64,000 nt of DNA, from IMG/VR virus record IMGVR_UViG_3300030108_004854, positions 1 through 64,000 of that record. One strand, 5' to 3'. Under the pieces are notes generated by a model. That model worked only from the letters and a program-made list of their open reading frames with translations. It was not told the DNA's origin and made no database searches. How positions within the stretch are numbered: the first letter of the stretch is position 1; each line of letters begins with the position of its first letter. Both the position numbers and the translations under genes were made by a program. This document shows, one piece after another, positions 23,635-31,483 of the stretch. The stretch comes from a virus.

Positions 23635-23865
23635 TTGAGTTATTTAATTACTACGGTTATAAATGGTATTCCCCATGCTATTTATCCAAATTCAAATGCT
23701 GGTAAGTTTGAACTAATACAGATAGTAAAAGACAGTGAGATTTCAAAAGCTTTCTGTTCTCCAACTAAAACTGGTGCTGTTCAAATTCTTAATTGGATAA
23801 ATAAAAATGACCAACAGCTTTCATTACAAGAACTCTCAGTTCAACCTGAAGCCAAATTCCTTTAA
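23635..23865 (+). CDS. Hypothetical protein, 76 aa, TTG start
   Basis: The frame opens with TTG at 23635 and has no internal ATG. Compact alpha/beta peptide (SYLITTVINGIPHAIYPNS). It overlaps the first 59 nt of the polymerase gene. Unusual start and overlap lower confidence. Confidence 0.4.
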   Translation: MSYLITTVINGIPHAIYPNSNAGKFELIQIVKDSEISKAFCSPTKTGAVQILNWINKNDQQLSLQELSVQPEAKFL

Positions 23866-25666
23866 TGAAAACTATCTCGTTTTTGATATTGAAACAAACG
23901 GATTATACGATGAAGCAACAGAGTTATTTTGCGTGGCAATACACGATGTCGTACGAAACGAAACTATTGGTTATGGGCCTGGGTCTATTGATAGGGCTAT
24001 TGACAGGTTGGCTTCTGCTACTTGTCTTATCGGTCACAATATAATTTTTTATGATTTACCAGTATTAAAAAAGTTACTAGACTTTAACACCACATCTCAT
24101 GTCATTGACACACTCATCTGCACCAGGCTCATTTGGCCCAAAGAAAAATTACAAGAAGTCGATACAGATCACTACCAAAATGTGCCACCTAAGCTCAGAG
24201 GGTCAGCCTCACTTAAGGCTTGGGGCTACAGACTTGGTAACTTCAAAGACAATTTTACCGATTTTTCTGCGTTCACCCCAGAAATGTTGGAGTACTGTAA
24301 ACAAGATTGTAATGTCACAACCTCTTTATACCACCTCATCACCACTGACCCAATCAAAGCTTCGGCTCTTCGGCTGGAACATGATTTCGCTCAAGCAATT
24401 AATAAACAAATTAGATCAGGCTTTCCTTTTGATACTAATCAATGTTTTAATTTTGTGGATGAACTTGAAGCTAGAAAAAAAATAGTTGAAACAGAACTTA
24501 CTACTAAAGCATTTCCTCCAATTCAACATGAAGAAATCGTAACACCAAAAGCATCAAACAAAACAAAAGGAATCATCAAGGGAGTGCCTTACACTAAAGT
24601 TACTGTTGAACATTTCAATCCTGCTTCACGACAACAAACAGTACGTCGTCTCCAAGATAAGTACGGCTGGGTACCAGAGGCAACAACAGAGAAAGGAAAT
24701 CCAATCTTAAATGATGATGTTCTTTCTCAACTTCCATACCCTGAAGCCAAGCTATTGGCTGAGTATCAGCTGCTAAAGAAACGTCTAGGACAGATCAAAG
24801 ATGGAGACAATGCATGGCTCAAACTTGTTGGTGACGATGGCAAAATGCACGGCGATCTTATTACCAATGGTTGTATCACCGGTCGTGCTAGCCATCGAAC
24901 TCCGAACATGGGGCAGATCCCAGCAGTTTATTCACCTTATGGTGATAGATGTCGTTCGTTATTTGGTCCCCCTCCTGGCCGCATTTTATTGGGTGCTGAT
25001 GCTAAGGCATTGGAACTTCGCTGCTTGGCTGGTTACTTAGCACTATGGGACGGCGGCGAGTATGGCGAAGTTGTCACTGATGACAGCCAAGACATTCACA
25101 CTTACAACCAACAACGATTCGGAGTTACTACACGTGACATTTCAAAACGACTACTCTACGCCGTACTTTACGGAGCTGGCTTCATCAAAGCCGGTACAAT
25201 CGTGGACCCAAAAGAAAAAAATCCCGACAAGCTTAAGCAGTTGGGAAGAGAAGCAATCATGGGTTTCATGGAAGGCGTCCCAGCGCTCCAAAAACTTAAA
25301 GCGACGCTCAAATCTAATCTTGAAAAGCGTGGGCACCTTATTGGTCTTGACCGTAGGCCTTTGTACTGTCGCTCTGAATTCAAGGCCTTAAATGTATTGC
25401 TTCAATCTGCTGGCGCAATTATCATGAAACAAGTTGTGGTTAATCTGCATCAGCTAACAGCTAACAGCCAATTAATATATGGATCTGATTGGGAACAACA
25501 CGCCATGATTCATGATGAAGTTCAGTTGTCTGTGCAACCAGATTTAGTACAGACAATTAAACCTCTGGTATTGGAATCATTTTTAAAAGCAGGAACGTTC
25601 TATGATTTCAAGTGTCTCATTGAAGGAGACATTAAAACAGGAGCTAACTGGGCATTGACACATTGA
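23807..25666 (+). CDS. T7-type family A DNA polymerase, 619 aa
   Basis: Replicative polymerase with proofreading. Exo I is FDIETNG (D27, E29), Exo II IGHNIIFYDLPVL, Exo III YCKQDCNVT. Polymerase motif A is DAKALELRCLAGYLA, motif B RDISKRLLYAVLYGAG, motif C MIHDEVQ; all catalytic carboxylates are present. Somewhat shorter than T7 gp5 (704 aa). Near the C-terminus (QLTANSQLIYG) the DNA carries a variant of the AACAGCC doublet. Its stop lies within a GTAAG hairpin that links it to the SSB gene. Confidence 0.95.
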   Translation: MTNSFHYKNSQFNLKPNSFNENYLVFDIETNGLYDEATELFCVAIHDVVRNETIGYGPGSIDRAIDRLASATCLIGHNIIFYDLPVLKKLLDFNTTSHVIDTLICTRLIWPKEKLQEVDTDHYQNVPPKLRGSASLKAWGYRLGNFKDNFTDFSAFTPEMLEYCKQDCNVTTSLYHLITTDPIKASALRLEHDFAQAINKQIRSGFPFDTNQCFNFVDELEARKKIVETELTTKAFPPIQHEEIVTPKASNKTKGIIKGVPYTKVTVEHFNPASRQQTVRRLQDKYGWVPEATTEKGNPILNDDVLSQLPYPEAKLLAEYQLLKKRLGQIKDGDNAWLKLVGDDGKMHGDLITNGCITGRASHRTPNMGQIPAVYSPYGDRCRSLFGPPPGRILLGADAKALELRCLAGYLALWDGGEYGEVVTDDSQDIHTYNQQRFGVTTRDISKRLLYAVLYGAGFIKAGTIVDPKEKNPDKLKQLGREAIMGFMEGVPALQKLKATLKSNLEKRGHLIGLDRRPLYCRSEFKALNVLLQSAGAIIMKQVVVNLHQLTANSQLIYGSDWEQHAMIHDEVQLSVQPDLVQTIKPLVLESFLKAGTFYDFKCLIEGDIKTGANWALTH

Positions 25667-25680
25667 CATGTAAGCCCCAG
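25648..25680 (+). promoter_or_regulatory. Covarying GTAAG hairpin across the polymerase stop
   Basis: CTGGG (25648-25652) pairs with CCCAG (25676-25680), with ACATGTAAGC on the 3' side. The 5' arm is coding (end of polymerase), the 3' arm is not, then AATCACATCACAC and ATG 25712. Confidence 0.7.
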
Positions 25681-25711
25681 ATCCTACAATCACATCACAC
25701 TATTAAAAACA

Positions 25712-26428
25712 ATGCACATTGCATTTCTTGTCGCTGAAGTCGTTGACAATCCACTGACTAAATATCAGGGGATGGACAATCGAATGAATGTTGTATCTCT
25801 TCGTTTACCTGCTGTAGGTAAAAAGAAAGTTGACACATTAATTGAATACAGGTCTTACAAAGAGATTAATCTTAGAGCGGGAGACTGTGTCCAAATTATG
25901 GATGCATCCATTCGCCACGATTACAAAACTAGAGAATGGTGGTTGATGGGAGGCAATCTTGAACGACGTGAAGCACCATGTCCTCCATACAACTATTGCA
26001 TATTTAGTGGTCGTGTGATCAAAGATCTAGATGTATCTGATCCACGCCAGTTTACTAGTACAGAAAGTGGTTTTCTTATTGCTAAAACCACACTCAGTAT
26101 TACAGCTGGTGGAGGTGAATCAGATTTAATTCCAATTACTGCAATCAATTCATCTGATGCTAAATACAAACCAGCTCAATTATTAGCTGATATGGCAGCA
26201 CGTAAAGGAATGGGTTTAACAGTTAGAGGAACATTAGTTACTGATTCTTGGACAGACAAAGAATCTGGAGAGATTAGATATAAAACCGAAATTATGTTAA
26301 AAGGTTTTACCATGGCTCCTAAAGCTAAAGCTCAAGAAATTAAACCACGTGCTGAAGTGCCTGTTGGTGCGGAACCAAAGTCACTTTGGAAACCGTTAGA
26401 CAGTGAGGATGACAACGATCCTTTTTGA
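25712..26428 (+). CDS. ssb: Single-stranded DNA-binding protein, probably two OB folds, 238 aa
   Basis: Residues about 1-85 and 90-200 each look like an OB fold; the second (CIFSGRVIKDLDV...GLTVRGTLVTDSW...RYKTEIMLKGF) is close to bacterial SSB. The C-terminus DSEDDNDPF is the classic acidic tip that recruits replication proteins. Directly downstream of the polymerase, consistent with a replisome operon. Start ATG 25712 follows the CA-rich leader. Confidence 0.8.
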   Translation: MHIAFLVAEVVDNPLTKYQGMDNRMNVVSLRLPAVGKKKVDTLIEYRSYKEINLRAGDCVQIMDASIRHDYKTREWWLMGGNLERREAPCPPYNYCIFSGRVIKDLDVSDPRQFTSTESGFLIAKTTLSITAGGGESDLIPITAINSSDAKYKPAQLLADMAARKGMGLTVRGTLVTDSWTDKESGEIRYKTEIMLKGFTMAPKAKAQEIKPRAEVPVGAEPKSLWKPLDSEDDNDPF

Positions 26429-26443
26429 AGCTATACTTCCAGC

Positions 26444-26476
26444 CTAGGCATTTGCCCTTGTCAATGTAAGCCCTAG
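26444..26476 (+). promoter_or_regulatory. Covarying GTAAG hairpin, copy at 26444
   Basis: CTAGG (26444-26448) pairs with CCTAG (26472-26476); AATGTAAGC on the 3' side. Between stop 26428 and ATG 26499. Confidence 0.75.
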
Positions 26477-26498
26477 ATCCCACGTCCACTAAAGTCGT

Positions 26499-27494
26499 AT
26501 GACCTCCACGATGACCAAACGCACAGCCGCAGATTTTGCAATGTTTAAAAGCCCAGAATTTATTTCTGGCTATAAGAGCATGGCAACACTGCAACCACTA
26601 AATCAAACCGACACTCACGGTCTGTTTCTGCAGAACAAAGACATTGATGTCTGCAAGTGGACAGCCAAACAGTCTGACTTCGAGAAAGGCTCAGTCCTTA
26701 TCGATTACGAACACACGTTCGGAAACAACAAAACTCCTGATCAAGGCATCTTGTTAATCAAACCCAAGATTCAGGTGCTTTGGCGTTCACCTCTGATGGT
26801 GCAGGAACGATTTGGTAAAGGTTCAGGCCTCAACCAGATCATTGGATCATTTAATGATCCATCCACCAAAGAGCTATGGAATACAGACAAGACTAAGGCT
26901 GAAGCTGATCCCAAGTACGAGCGTATGTACCAAAGCCGAACTTTGTATCTGGTAATGGTACTCAAAAAAAATCGTACTCGTGCTCATAAACTACCTATTG
27001 TTCTGACCACAAAAGGATTAGCAGCAGTCCAGATCTCTCAGAACCTCAAGCACTTTGAGGAGATGATGGGATACACCATGGACAAGTTCACTGGTGCAGC
27101 CGTGCCTCAGGTGTGGAACGAACAGTTTTTCAGCACCACGGTGTGGCAGCCAACATTTGTTCGTAAACGGGCAGGTGAACGCAAGAACGAAATCTGTGGT
27201 ATTGAGTGTTGCGAAGCACCAGACTTCAGTGATGAAGATTCAGCATTCGCATCTATTGACGCAATGACAATTCCAACAGAGGATCGAGAATCTACATGGA
27301 AAATGATGACCGATTATGAGGGATTCATTGCCATGCACTCAGCACAAAACGTCAACCAACTTGGTGGTGCGTATGGTCTCAAGCAAGGAGTAGAAATACT
27401 TCCTGCTTCCAGGGGTACAGACAAGTCAGATGAAGCTGTTGATTTAACAGCAACATCAGGACGAGACAGCCTAGGAGCTGACTCTAGCTTGTGA
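26499..27494 (+). CDS. DUF5895-like protein, 331 aa
   Basis: Protein with LQPLNQTDTHGLFLQNKDID near the N-terminus, a beta-rich middle (GSVLIDYEHTFGNNKTPDQG, KIQVLWRSPLMVQERFG) and an acidic Ser/Asp-rich tail. It resembles, from memory, the cyanobacterial/cyanophage DUF5895 group; that assignment is tentative. Its place right after SSB suggests a DNA-replication or recombination accessory. The last 24 nt overlap a convergent gene. Confidence 0.6.
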   Translation: MTSTMTKRTAADFAMFKSPEFISGYKSMATLQPLNQTDTHGLFLQNKDIDVCKWTAKQSDFEKGSVLIDYEHTFGNNKTPDQGILLIKPKIQVLWRSPLMVQERFGKGSGLNQIIGSFNDPSTKELWNTDKTKAEADPKYERMYQSRTLYLVMVLKKNRTRAHKLPIVLTTKGLAAVQISQNLKHFEEMMGYTMDKFTGAAVPQVWNEQFFSTTVWQPTFVRKRAGERKNEICGIECCEAPDFSDEDSAFASIDAMTIPTEDRESTWKMMTDYEGFIAMHSAQNVNQLGGAYGLKQGVEILPASRGTDKSDEAVDLTATSGRDSLGADSSL

Positions 27495-27674
27495 TTCCAT
27501 TTGGTCTAGTGCATCCTTGACTAGGCCATTGATCACTGCCTGACGGGTCGCTGCAACCTTTACAAGGAGTGTGGCGACCTCCTTTAATTCAGACAAGCTG
27601 CTACAATTCTCGATATAACGATTCATTTTCACCTTCCAAAACTCTTCTTCTGGCGAGGTTTCGAAGGTTAACAT
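27471..27674 (-). CDS. Small helical protein, 67 aa
   Basis: Minus-strand frame antisense to the end of the DUF5895-like gene. Two helices (KMNRYIENCSSLSELKEVAT and LLVKVAATRQAVINGLVKDAL) with Ser/Leu heptads. Small helical proteins of this plan occur in cyanobacteria and phages but I cannot assign a family. Confidence 0.55.
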   Translation of the reverse strand: MLTFETSPEEEFWKVKMNRYIENCSSLSELKEVATLLVKVAATRQAVINGLVKDALDQMESQARVSS

Positions 27675-27804
27675 GACGTTATTTCATTTCACTCTATTGT
27701 ATCAATGTTTGAATTTTTCTGTTCAGTACTAACTCAAGTTTTTTATGCTGCTGTTAGCTGTATGGCTGCAGCTGTTCTTAACTACATCACACAACAACAA
27801 AACT

Positions 27805-28455
27805 ATGGCACGCGTTACCAAAGTCAATCTTAAAAAACTTAATACTCTTGAGCTTTTTAAACATCATAATGCGCTTAGTTCTTCCATTAATCTTCTTACA
27901 GATAAAAGTAAACAAGACGCATTAGACGAACTTGAACAATGTGCTGGCCTTCGATCTTCAAAGATCGATGGCTTGCACTATGCAATTGTTAAAAACGAAC
28001 ATTTAGTAGAAATTGGTAAATCAGAAAAACAAACATTAGATGCTTCAATTAAACGTCATCAAAATGAAATCGATTCTATTAAATCATTAATTAAAGAATT
28101 GCGCAGGCGTGGTCATGCTACTGACAATAAACTTGTTGGTAAAGATTATGAATTCACAGTGTCTCCCATTAAAGATTCAATAGAAATAACAAGTGACGTA
28201 AGCGATTGGTCTGATGACGAACAGGAACAATGCGCTATTGTCAAAGAGGTAATTACTACTACGGTTCTTAAGACTGTTAATGGAACAGTCATTGATTCGC
28301 AGGAAAAACTTACTTTCAATAAAATCCCTAATCTTGAAGCCATCCGTGCCTTACACAACAACGGCCAAAAATTACCACAAGGTGTTACCGTCAAAACGAA
28401 CTATGCCATCCGCACGCACCGAATCCTCAACAACTCAGAGTTGGACAGAGGATAA
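27805..28455 (+). CDS. Gp157-like phage protein, 216 aa
   Basis: ATG 27805 behind ACTACATCACACAACAACAA. Coiled-coil segment (about residues 65-105, KSEKQTLDASIKRHQNEIDS) followed by a beta-rich domain with LVGKDYEFTVSPIKDSIEI and the C-terminal LPQGVTVKTNYAIRTHR fits the Siphovirus Gp157 family, phage proteins linked to recombination gene clusters or phage resistance. Overlaps the next gene by 53 nt. Confidence 0.7.
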   Translation: MARVTKVNLKKLNTLELFKHHNALSSSINLLTDKSKQDALDELEQCAGLRSSKIDGLHYAIVKNEHLVEIGKSEKQTLDASIKRHQNEIDSIKSLIKELRRRGHATDNKLVGKDYEFTVSPIKDSIEITSDVSDWSDDEQEQCAIVKEVITTTVLKTVNGTVIDSQEKLTFNKIPNLEAIRALHNNGQKLPQGVTVKTNYAIRTHRILNNSELDRG

Positions 28456-28732
28456 ATATCATCCTTCTCTTCAGCGTAGTTTTTATACAGATCTTCCTTG
28501 TCCTTATGACAAACATGAAGCTGAAATTAAAATGCAATGCCACAGGCATGCAGTAGCTGATATTGAACTTCAGAAAGAAGTTCTAGAAGAGGAGATTAAT
28601 TTAGAAATCGCTCAAGATGTACCATACAATGCAAATAAGTTAGATCGTTTAAAAGAACGTAAGATTAAATTAATTAATGCCAAACGCTTCCATCAAAATG
28701 CGTCTAATGCTTATTGGTATTATCTCCAGTAA
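28403..28732 (+). CDS. Hypothetical helical protein, 109 aa
   Basis: ATG 28403 (MPSARTESSTTQSWTED) lies in the end of the Gp157-like gene. Contains DLPCPYDKHEAEIKMQCHRH and a long helix (LQKEVLEEEINLEIAQDV). Ends YWYYLQ. No family recognised. Confidence 0.55.
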   Translation: MPSARTESSTTQSWTEDKYHPSLQRSFYTDLPCPYDKHEAEIKMQCHRHAVADIELQKEVLEEEINLEIAQDVPYNANKLDRLKERKIKLINAKRFHQNASNAYWYYLQ

Positions 28733-28756
28733 GCTGGTAGTAACTCGGGGTGCCAC

Positions 28757-29062
28757 ATGAATAGTAGAAATTACGAGGAGTTAAACCATTACATCCTCGA
28801 TTCATTTACTAAAGGTGGCACTCCATTACCAACCATGCTTGGTAACAAACAAGAATGGATGACTACAATAATAGTTGCAGGTTTATTAGCAAATGAAAAT
28901 GTATCTGCAGCAATTGATGCTGAAGGTATTGTTGATGCTGCTATTAATTATGTCAACATTATTCAACAACGTTTAGGTCATTATCAAAACAATCAAGTTA
29001 ATTCTTTAAATCATTTATTAAGTAAAACTAGCGGGGAGTTTGATCAAACTGAGGAATCATAA
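28757..29062 (+). CDS. Hypothetical protein, 101 aa
   Basis: Clean ATG (MNSRNYEELNHYILDSFTKGG). Mostly helical with a hydrophobic central helix (MTTIIVAGLLANENVSAAID). Its last 35 nt overlap a convergent minus gene. Confidence 0.6.
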   Translation: MNSRNYEELNHYILDSFTKGGTPLPTMLGNKQEWMTTIIVAGLLANENVSAAIDAEGIVDAAINYVNIIQQRLGHYQNNQVNSLNHLLSKTSGEFDQTEES

Positions 29063-29294
29063 TGCCAGGTCGTAATCCATAAAAGCCTGGATTAATAAAT
29101 GGATTACGTAATTGATTTTGAATATAAGAATCACCAAAAGGATTTTGGGGTTTAATACCCATAATTTCTCCCATGTGTCTACCTGCAATATTTCCAGGTG
29201 CTGGCATGTTTTCAAGAAGACTATAATCATTCAACATTCTCTTGTTACTAAGAGGATCCCTCTTGGCAGGCATGCGATTATACATCTTGTTCAA
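29028..29294 (-). CDS. Probable small virion-like protein, 88 aa
   Basis: Asn/Pro/Met-rich with IAGRHMGEIMGIKPQNPFGD and a C-terminal NPGFYGLRPGIMIPQF; the composition resembles the minus-strand virion proteins. Isolated on the minus strand inside a plus block. Convergent overlap with the 101-aa gene. Confidence 0.5.
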   Translation of the reverse strand: MNKMYNRMPAKRDPLSNKRMLNDYSLLENMPAPGNIAGRHMGEIMGIKPQNPFGDSYIQNQLRNPFINPGFYGLRPGIMIPQFDQTPR

Positions 29295-29358
29295 TGCTCT
29301 TATATAAATTATAATTTAGACACTTCTACAAAAGCTCGTGCCGATTATTGAAATCAAA

Positions 29359-29529
29359 ATGACCATTGACCTTGAGGTTGAATACAATCCTTTCTTAGGA
29401 AAAACTAAAGAAGAATTTGCAGATTCACTTGAAGAAGACTTTCATCTTGCTTTGTCAGAGTTCCGGGAACAAGATGTTCAAGCTTGGTTTACTGATGTAG
29501 TATCTGTCAAAGAAATCTGCGCTAACTGA
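29359..29529 (+). CDS. Hypothetical acidic protein, 56 aa
   Basis: ATG 29359 is preferred over a GTG at 29338. MTIDLEVEYNPFLGKTKEEF then an acidic helix; ends VSVKEICAN. Followed after 1 nt by the next gene. Confidence 0.55.
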   Translation: MTIDLEVEYNPFLGKTKEEFADSLEEDFHLALSEFREQDVQAWFTDVVSVKEICAN

Positions 29530-29530
29530 A

Positions 29531-29806
29531 ATGAACACAGATTATTTAGCTAACTGGGACACCAAAAAAGAACAACAAAAAGCCCAGTTCACGGAGCATA
29601 TGTATCGATGCTCTGGTCGTACAAATGGTTTATTTACTGGACTTTGGCATGAGTTTTGTCTCAATGAAGCTGGTCCTTTAGCGCGTGAACAATTTTTTGA
29701 GAAGCTAGAAGCTATTCGTAAGTTTGAAGAACTACAACGAATACCAGTTGCTCAAAAAGAAGTTAGTATGGCTAAAGAATTGTTTATTACTAATTTTCAC
29801 GATTGA
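29531..29806 (+). CDS. Hypothetical helical protein, 91 aa
   Basis: Charged helical protein with a Cys/Gly centre (FTEHMYRCSGRTNGLFTGLW). Adjacent stop-to-start spacing (1 nt) to both neighbours indicates one operon. Function unknown. Confidence 0.6.
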   Translation: MNTDYLANWDTKKEQQKAQFTEHMYRCSGRTNGLFTGLWHEFCLNEAGPLAREQFFEKLEAIRKFEELQRIPVAQKEVSMAKELFITNFHD

Positions 29807-29807
29807 T

Positions 29808-30155
29808 ATGCCAACACAAAGTTTCGGTAATCCTATTGTCGCTGAGTTAAATGAACCTGGAGTTACTAAAAACTCCAGAGAAAATCTGCATGATACGAGT
29901 CATGCAGTAATCCCTGGACATTCTGATATTAAATATGAAACATATAAAAAATTAGTTTTTGCTTTTGAAGAAATAATCAGTTCTAATCTTGAACCATACG
30001 ATCTTTTAAGTGATGATCGTTTATCTGGTAAAGATATATACAATGCATTGCAAGAAGCAATACAAAGTATTCGAAAATTTCATCAAGCTGAACTTAAAAT
30101 TTTAGATGAACTTGAATCATTAAGTCTCACTACTCGGAAAGTTTACATCGATTAA
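29808..30155 (+). CDS. Hypothetical protein, 115 aa
   Basis: ATG 29808. Disordered N-terminus (MPTQSFGNPIVAELNEPGVT), then helices with KLVFAFEEIISSNLEPYDLL and a C-terminal coiled helix. Convergent overlap of 36 nt with the next minus gene. Confidence 0.6.
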   Translation: MPTQSFGNPIVAELNEPGVTKNSRENLHDTSHAVIPGHSDIKYETYKKLVFAFEEIISSNLEPYDLLSDDRLSGKDIYNALQEAIQSIRKFHQAELKILDELESLSLTTRKVYID

Positions 30156-30299
30156 ACGATAATCAGATGTCTCTACCAACGGATCATTAGAACCTTTGTT
30201 GATAGCAACAGCTCTTCGATAATACATATTGTCAGTTTGTCCGACTGTTTCCAAGTGACTCTGGATCTTTATCCAGTTCTCTTTTGTTTCGTTGTCCAT
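30120..30299 (-). CDS. Small conserved cyanophage protein (ENWIKI...YYRRAVAI), 59 aa
   Basis: Starts at MDNETKENWIKI (30299). The pattern ENWxKIxxxxExVGxTDNxYYxRAxAI..G..DPL is known to me from T4-like cyanophage hypothetical proteins, hence the confident gene call. Overlaps the end of the next upstream gene by 68 nt. Confidence 0.7.
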   Translation of the reverse strand: MDNETKENWIKIQSHLETVGQTDNMYYRRAVAINKGSNDPLVETSDYRLIDVNFPSSET

Positions 30300-30435
30300 A
30301 CCAAGTTGCAAATTCAAGTTTGTAATGAGCTTTGTCTGCTTTACGAATCAGCTCTTGGGCTTCTTCTCTAGATAAACATTGCTCAGCTTTTACATTAAGT
30401 TGCTGTAATTTTTTATGTTGTTTGATTGGATTCAT
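30232..30435 (-). CDS. Small helical protein, 67 aa
   Basis: Lys/Glu-rich helical peptide (MNPIKQHKKLQQLNVKAEQC, then EAQELIRKADKAHYKLEFATWYGQ-type helix). First gene of the short minus operon; ends inside the 59-aa gene. Confidence 0.6.
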   Translation of the reverse strand: MNPIKQHKKLQQLNVKAEQCLSREEAQELIRKADKAHYKLEFATWYGQRNKRELDKDPESLGNSRTN

Positions 30436-30465
30436 TTAACAAATAATTTATTTTTATAAATACTG

Positions 30466-31182
30466 TTAATATTCTAGTTTGTTTGTATTAACAGTATCAA
30501 AAGCCATTAAACTTTTTTCTGTTTTAGTTTCCCAAAAATATTCTTCTGATTCTCCAAGGCGTCCCCATTTTGCATTAGGACTTTCTACTTGAAAGTATCT
30601 GCTGGAAACAAGGAAGTCTGGTTGTTTAAGTTCTTCTGGTGACAAAGAAGGATCAGTAAGACGGCATCTGTTGTTTGGATACGCTGCAATTTGACCGTTT
30701 GGCAATGTAATGATGTTGAAAGATTTGTGTTCGTCTGGTGTTTCTGCAAAAGAAATATCAGTCCTAGAACGATCACCATTAAAGCTGTCAATGGTAAATA
30801 AATATTCACCAGGGATAGACCCGTGGGTTTTTGTTCTAATTTCCCACCCCATTGTGTAGGTAAGATTTTTTTCCAGCGTGGTAATGTCATGACTAAAACA
30901 ATTCCAGAATTGTAATTCTTCTAAAGGAAGATCAGGAGAAGGATCTACAGGAGCTTCAGGACTATCCGAATCCCAAATTAAAAAAGCTGAAATAGGAAGC
31001 TTGTCATATAAAGCACCATAGCTTGGTAAAAAAGTTTCAAAGTAAAAAACTCTGCCGGGTAAAGACTTTATAGATGTCCAGTATCCTAAAACATATTCAC
31101 CGAAGCCATCTCTTAAGTCTCGTAAATATTCTTTACGCACCCATACTTTTACTGGAGGTGCATTAGTAATTAAAGTAGACAC
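30466..31182 (-). CDS. Hypothetical protein, 238 aa
   Basis: Acidic alpha/beta protein with many aromatic residues (WVRKEYLRDLRDGFGEYVLG, FLPSYGALYDKLPISAFLIW). No membrane segment or catalytic motif. It is transcribed toward the small minus genes and is separated from hli by a strong terminator, so it is an independent unit. A cyanophage-specific protein is possible; function unknown. Confidence 0.65.
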   Translation of the reverse strand: MSTLITNAPPVKVWVRKEYLRDLRDGFGEYVLGYWTSIKSLPGRVFYFETFLPSYGALYDKLPISAFLIWDSDSPEAPVDPSPDLPLEELQFWNCFSHDITTLEKNLTYTMGWEIRTKTHGSIPGEYLFTIDSFNGDRSRTDISFAETPDEHKSFNIITLPNGQIAAYPNNRCRLTDPSLSPEELKQPDFLVSSRYFQVESPNAKWGRLGESEEYFWETKTEKSLMAFDTVNTNKLEY

Positions 31183-31230
31183 TTGACAAAAGACTTTTGC
31201 ATACTCTAATACTTTTTTATTGTAAATAAA

Positions 31231-31263
31231 AGAAAAATCCCAAGCAATTTACTGCCTGGGATT
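31231..31263 (-). terminator. Terminator of the hli gene
   Basis: In the minus-strand sense AATCCCAGGCA...TGCTTGGGATT is followed by TTTTCTTTTA. The stem is about 9 bp. It lies 28 nt beyond the hli stop, making hli a one-gene transcript. Confidence 0.8.
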
Positions 31264-31290
31264 GACTCCTTTCACTTCATTTTTACTTTA

Positions 31291-31422
31291 TCACCAAATA
31301 CCAGGAATAACCTGGCCTGTTAAAGCATATGCACCAAGTGCTGCAACAATACCAAGCATGGCAAGGCGTCCATTCCATACTTCTCCTTGATGTGTTTTAC
31401 ATTTTTTAGCTTCACAAGACAT
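31291..31422 (-). CDS. hli: High-light-inducible protein (Hli), 43 aa
   Basis: Single-helix chlorophyll-binding stress protein of the thylakoid membrane. The family motif ExxNGRxAMxG is present as EVWNGRLAMLG, followed by the transmembrane stretch IVAALGAYALTGQVIPGIW. ATG 31422 gives the usual short phage Hli; a longer frame upstream is not supported. Cyanophages carry hli to protect photosystem II during infection. This gene is strong evidence for a cyanobacterial host. Confidence 0.95.
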   Translation of the reverse strand: MSCEAKKCKTHQGEVWNGRLAMLGIVAALGAYALTGQVIPGIW

Positions 31423-31483
31423 GATTTTAAAATATATTTGATCTTTTATTTTAGAATGTAGATAACAAAAGTAATACAGGCTG

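Noticed and set aside
10528-26476. GTAAG hairpins as known glutamine (glnA/downstream-peptide) riboswitches of cyanobacteria/cyanophages
   Set aside because: The conserved bases of those RNAs, as I know them, are not present; the element is shorter and a simple stem-loop.
28280-28402. N-terminal extension of the 109-aa gene at 28403
   Set aside because: It is the other frame of the Gp157-like gene and has Ser/Lys-rich shadow composition.
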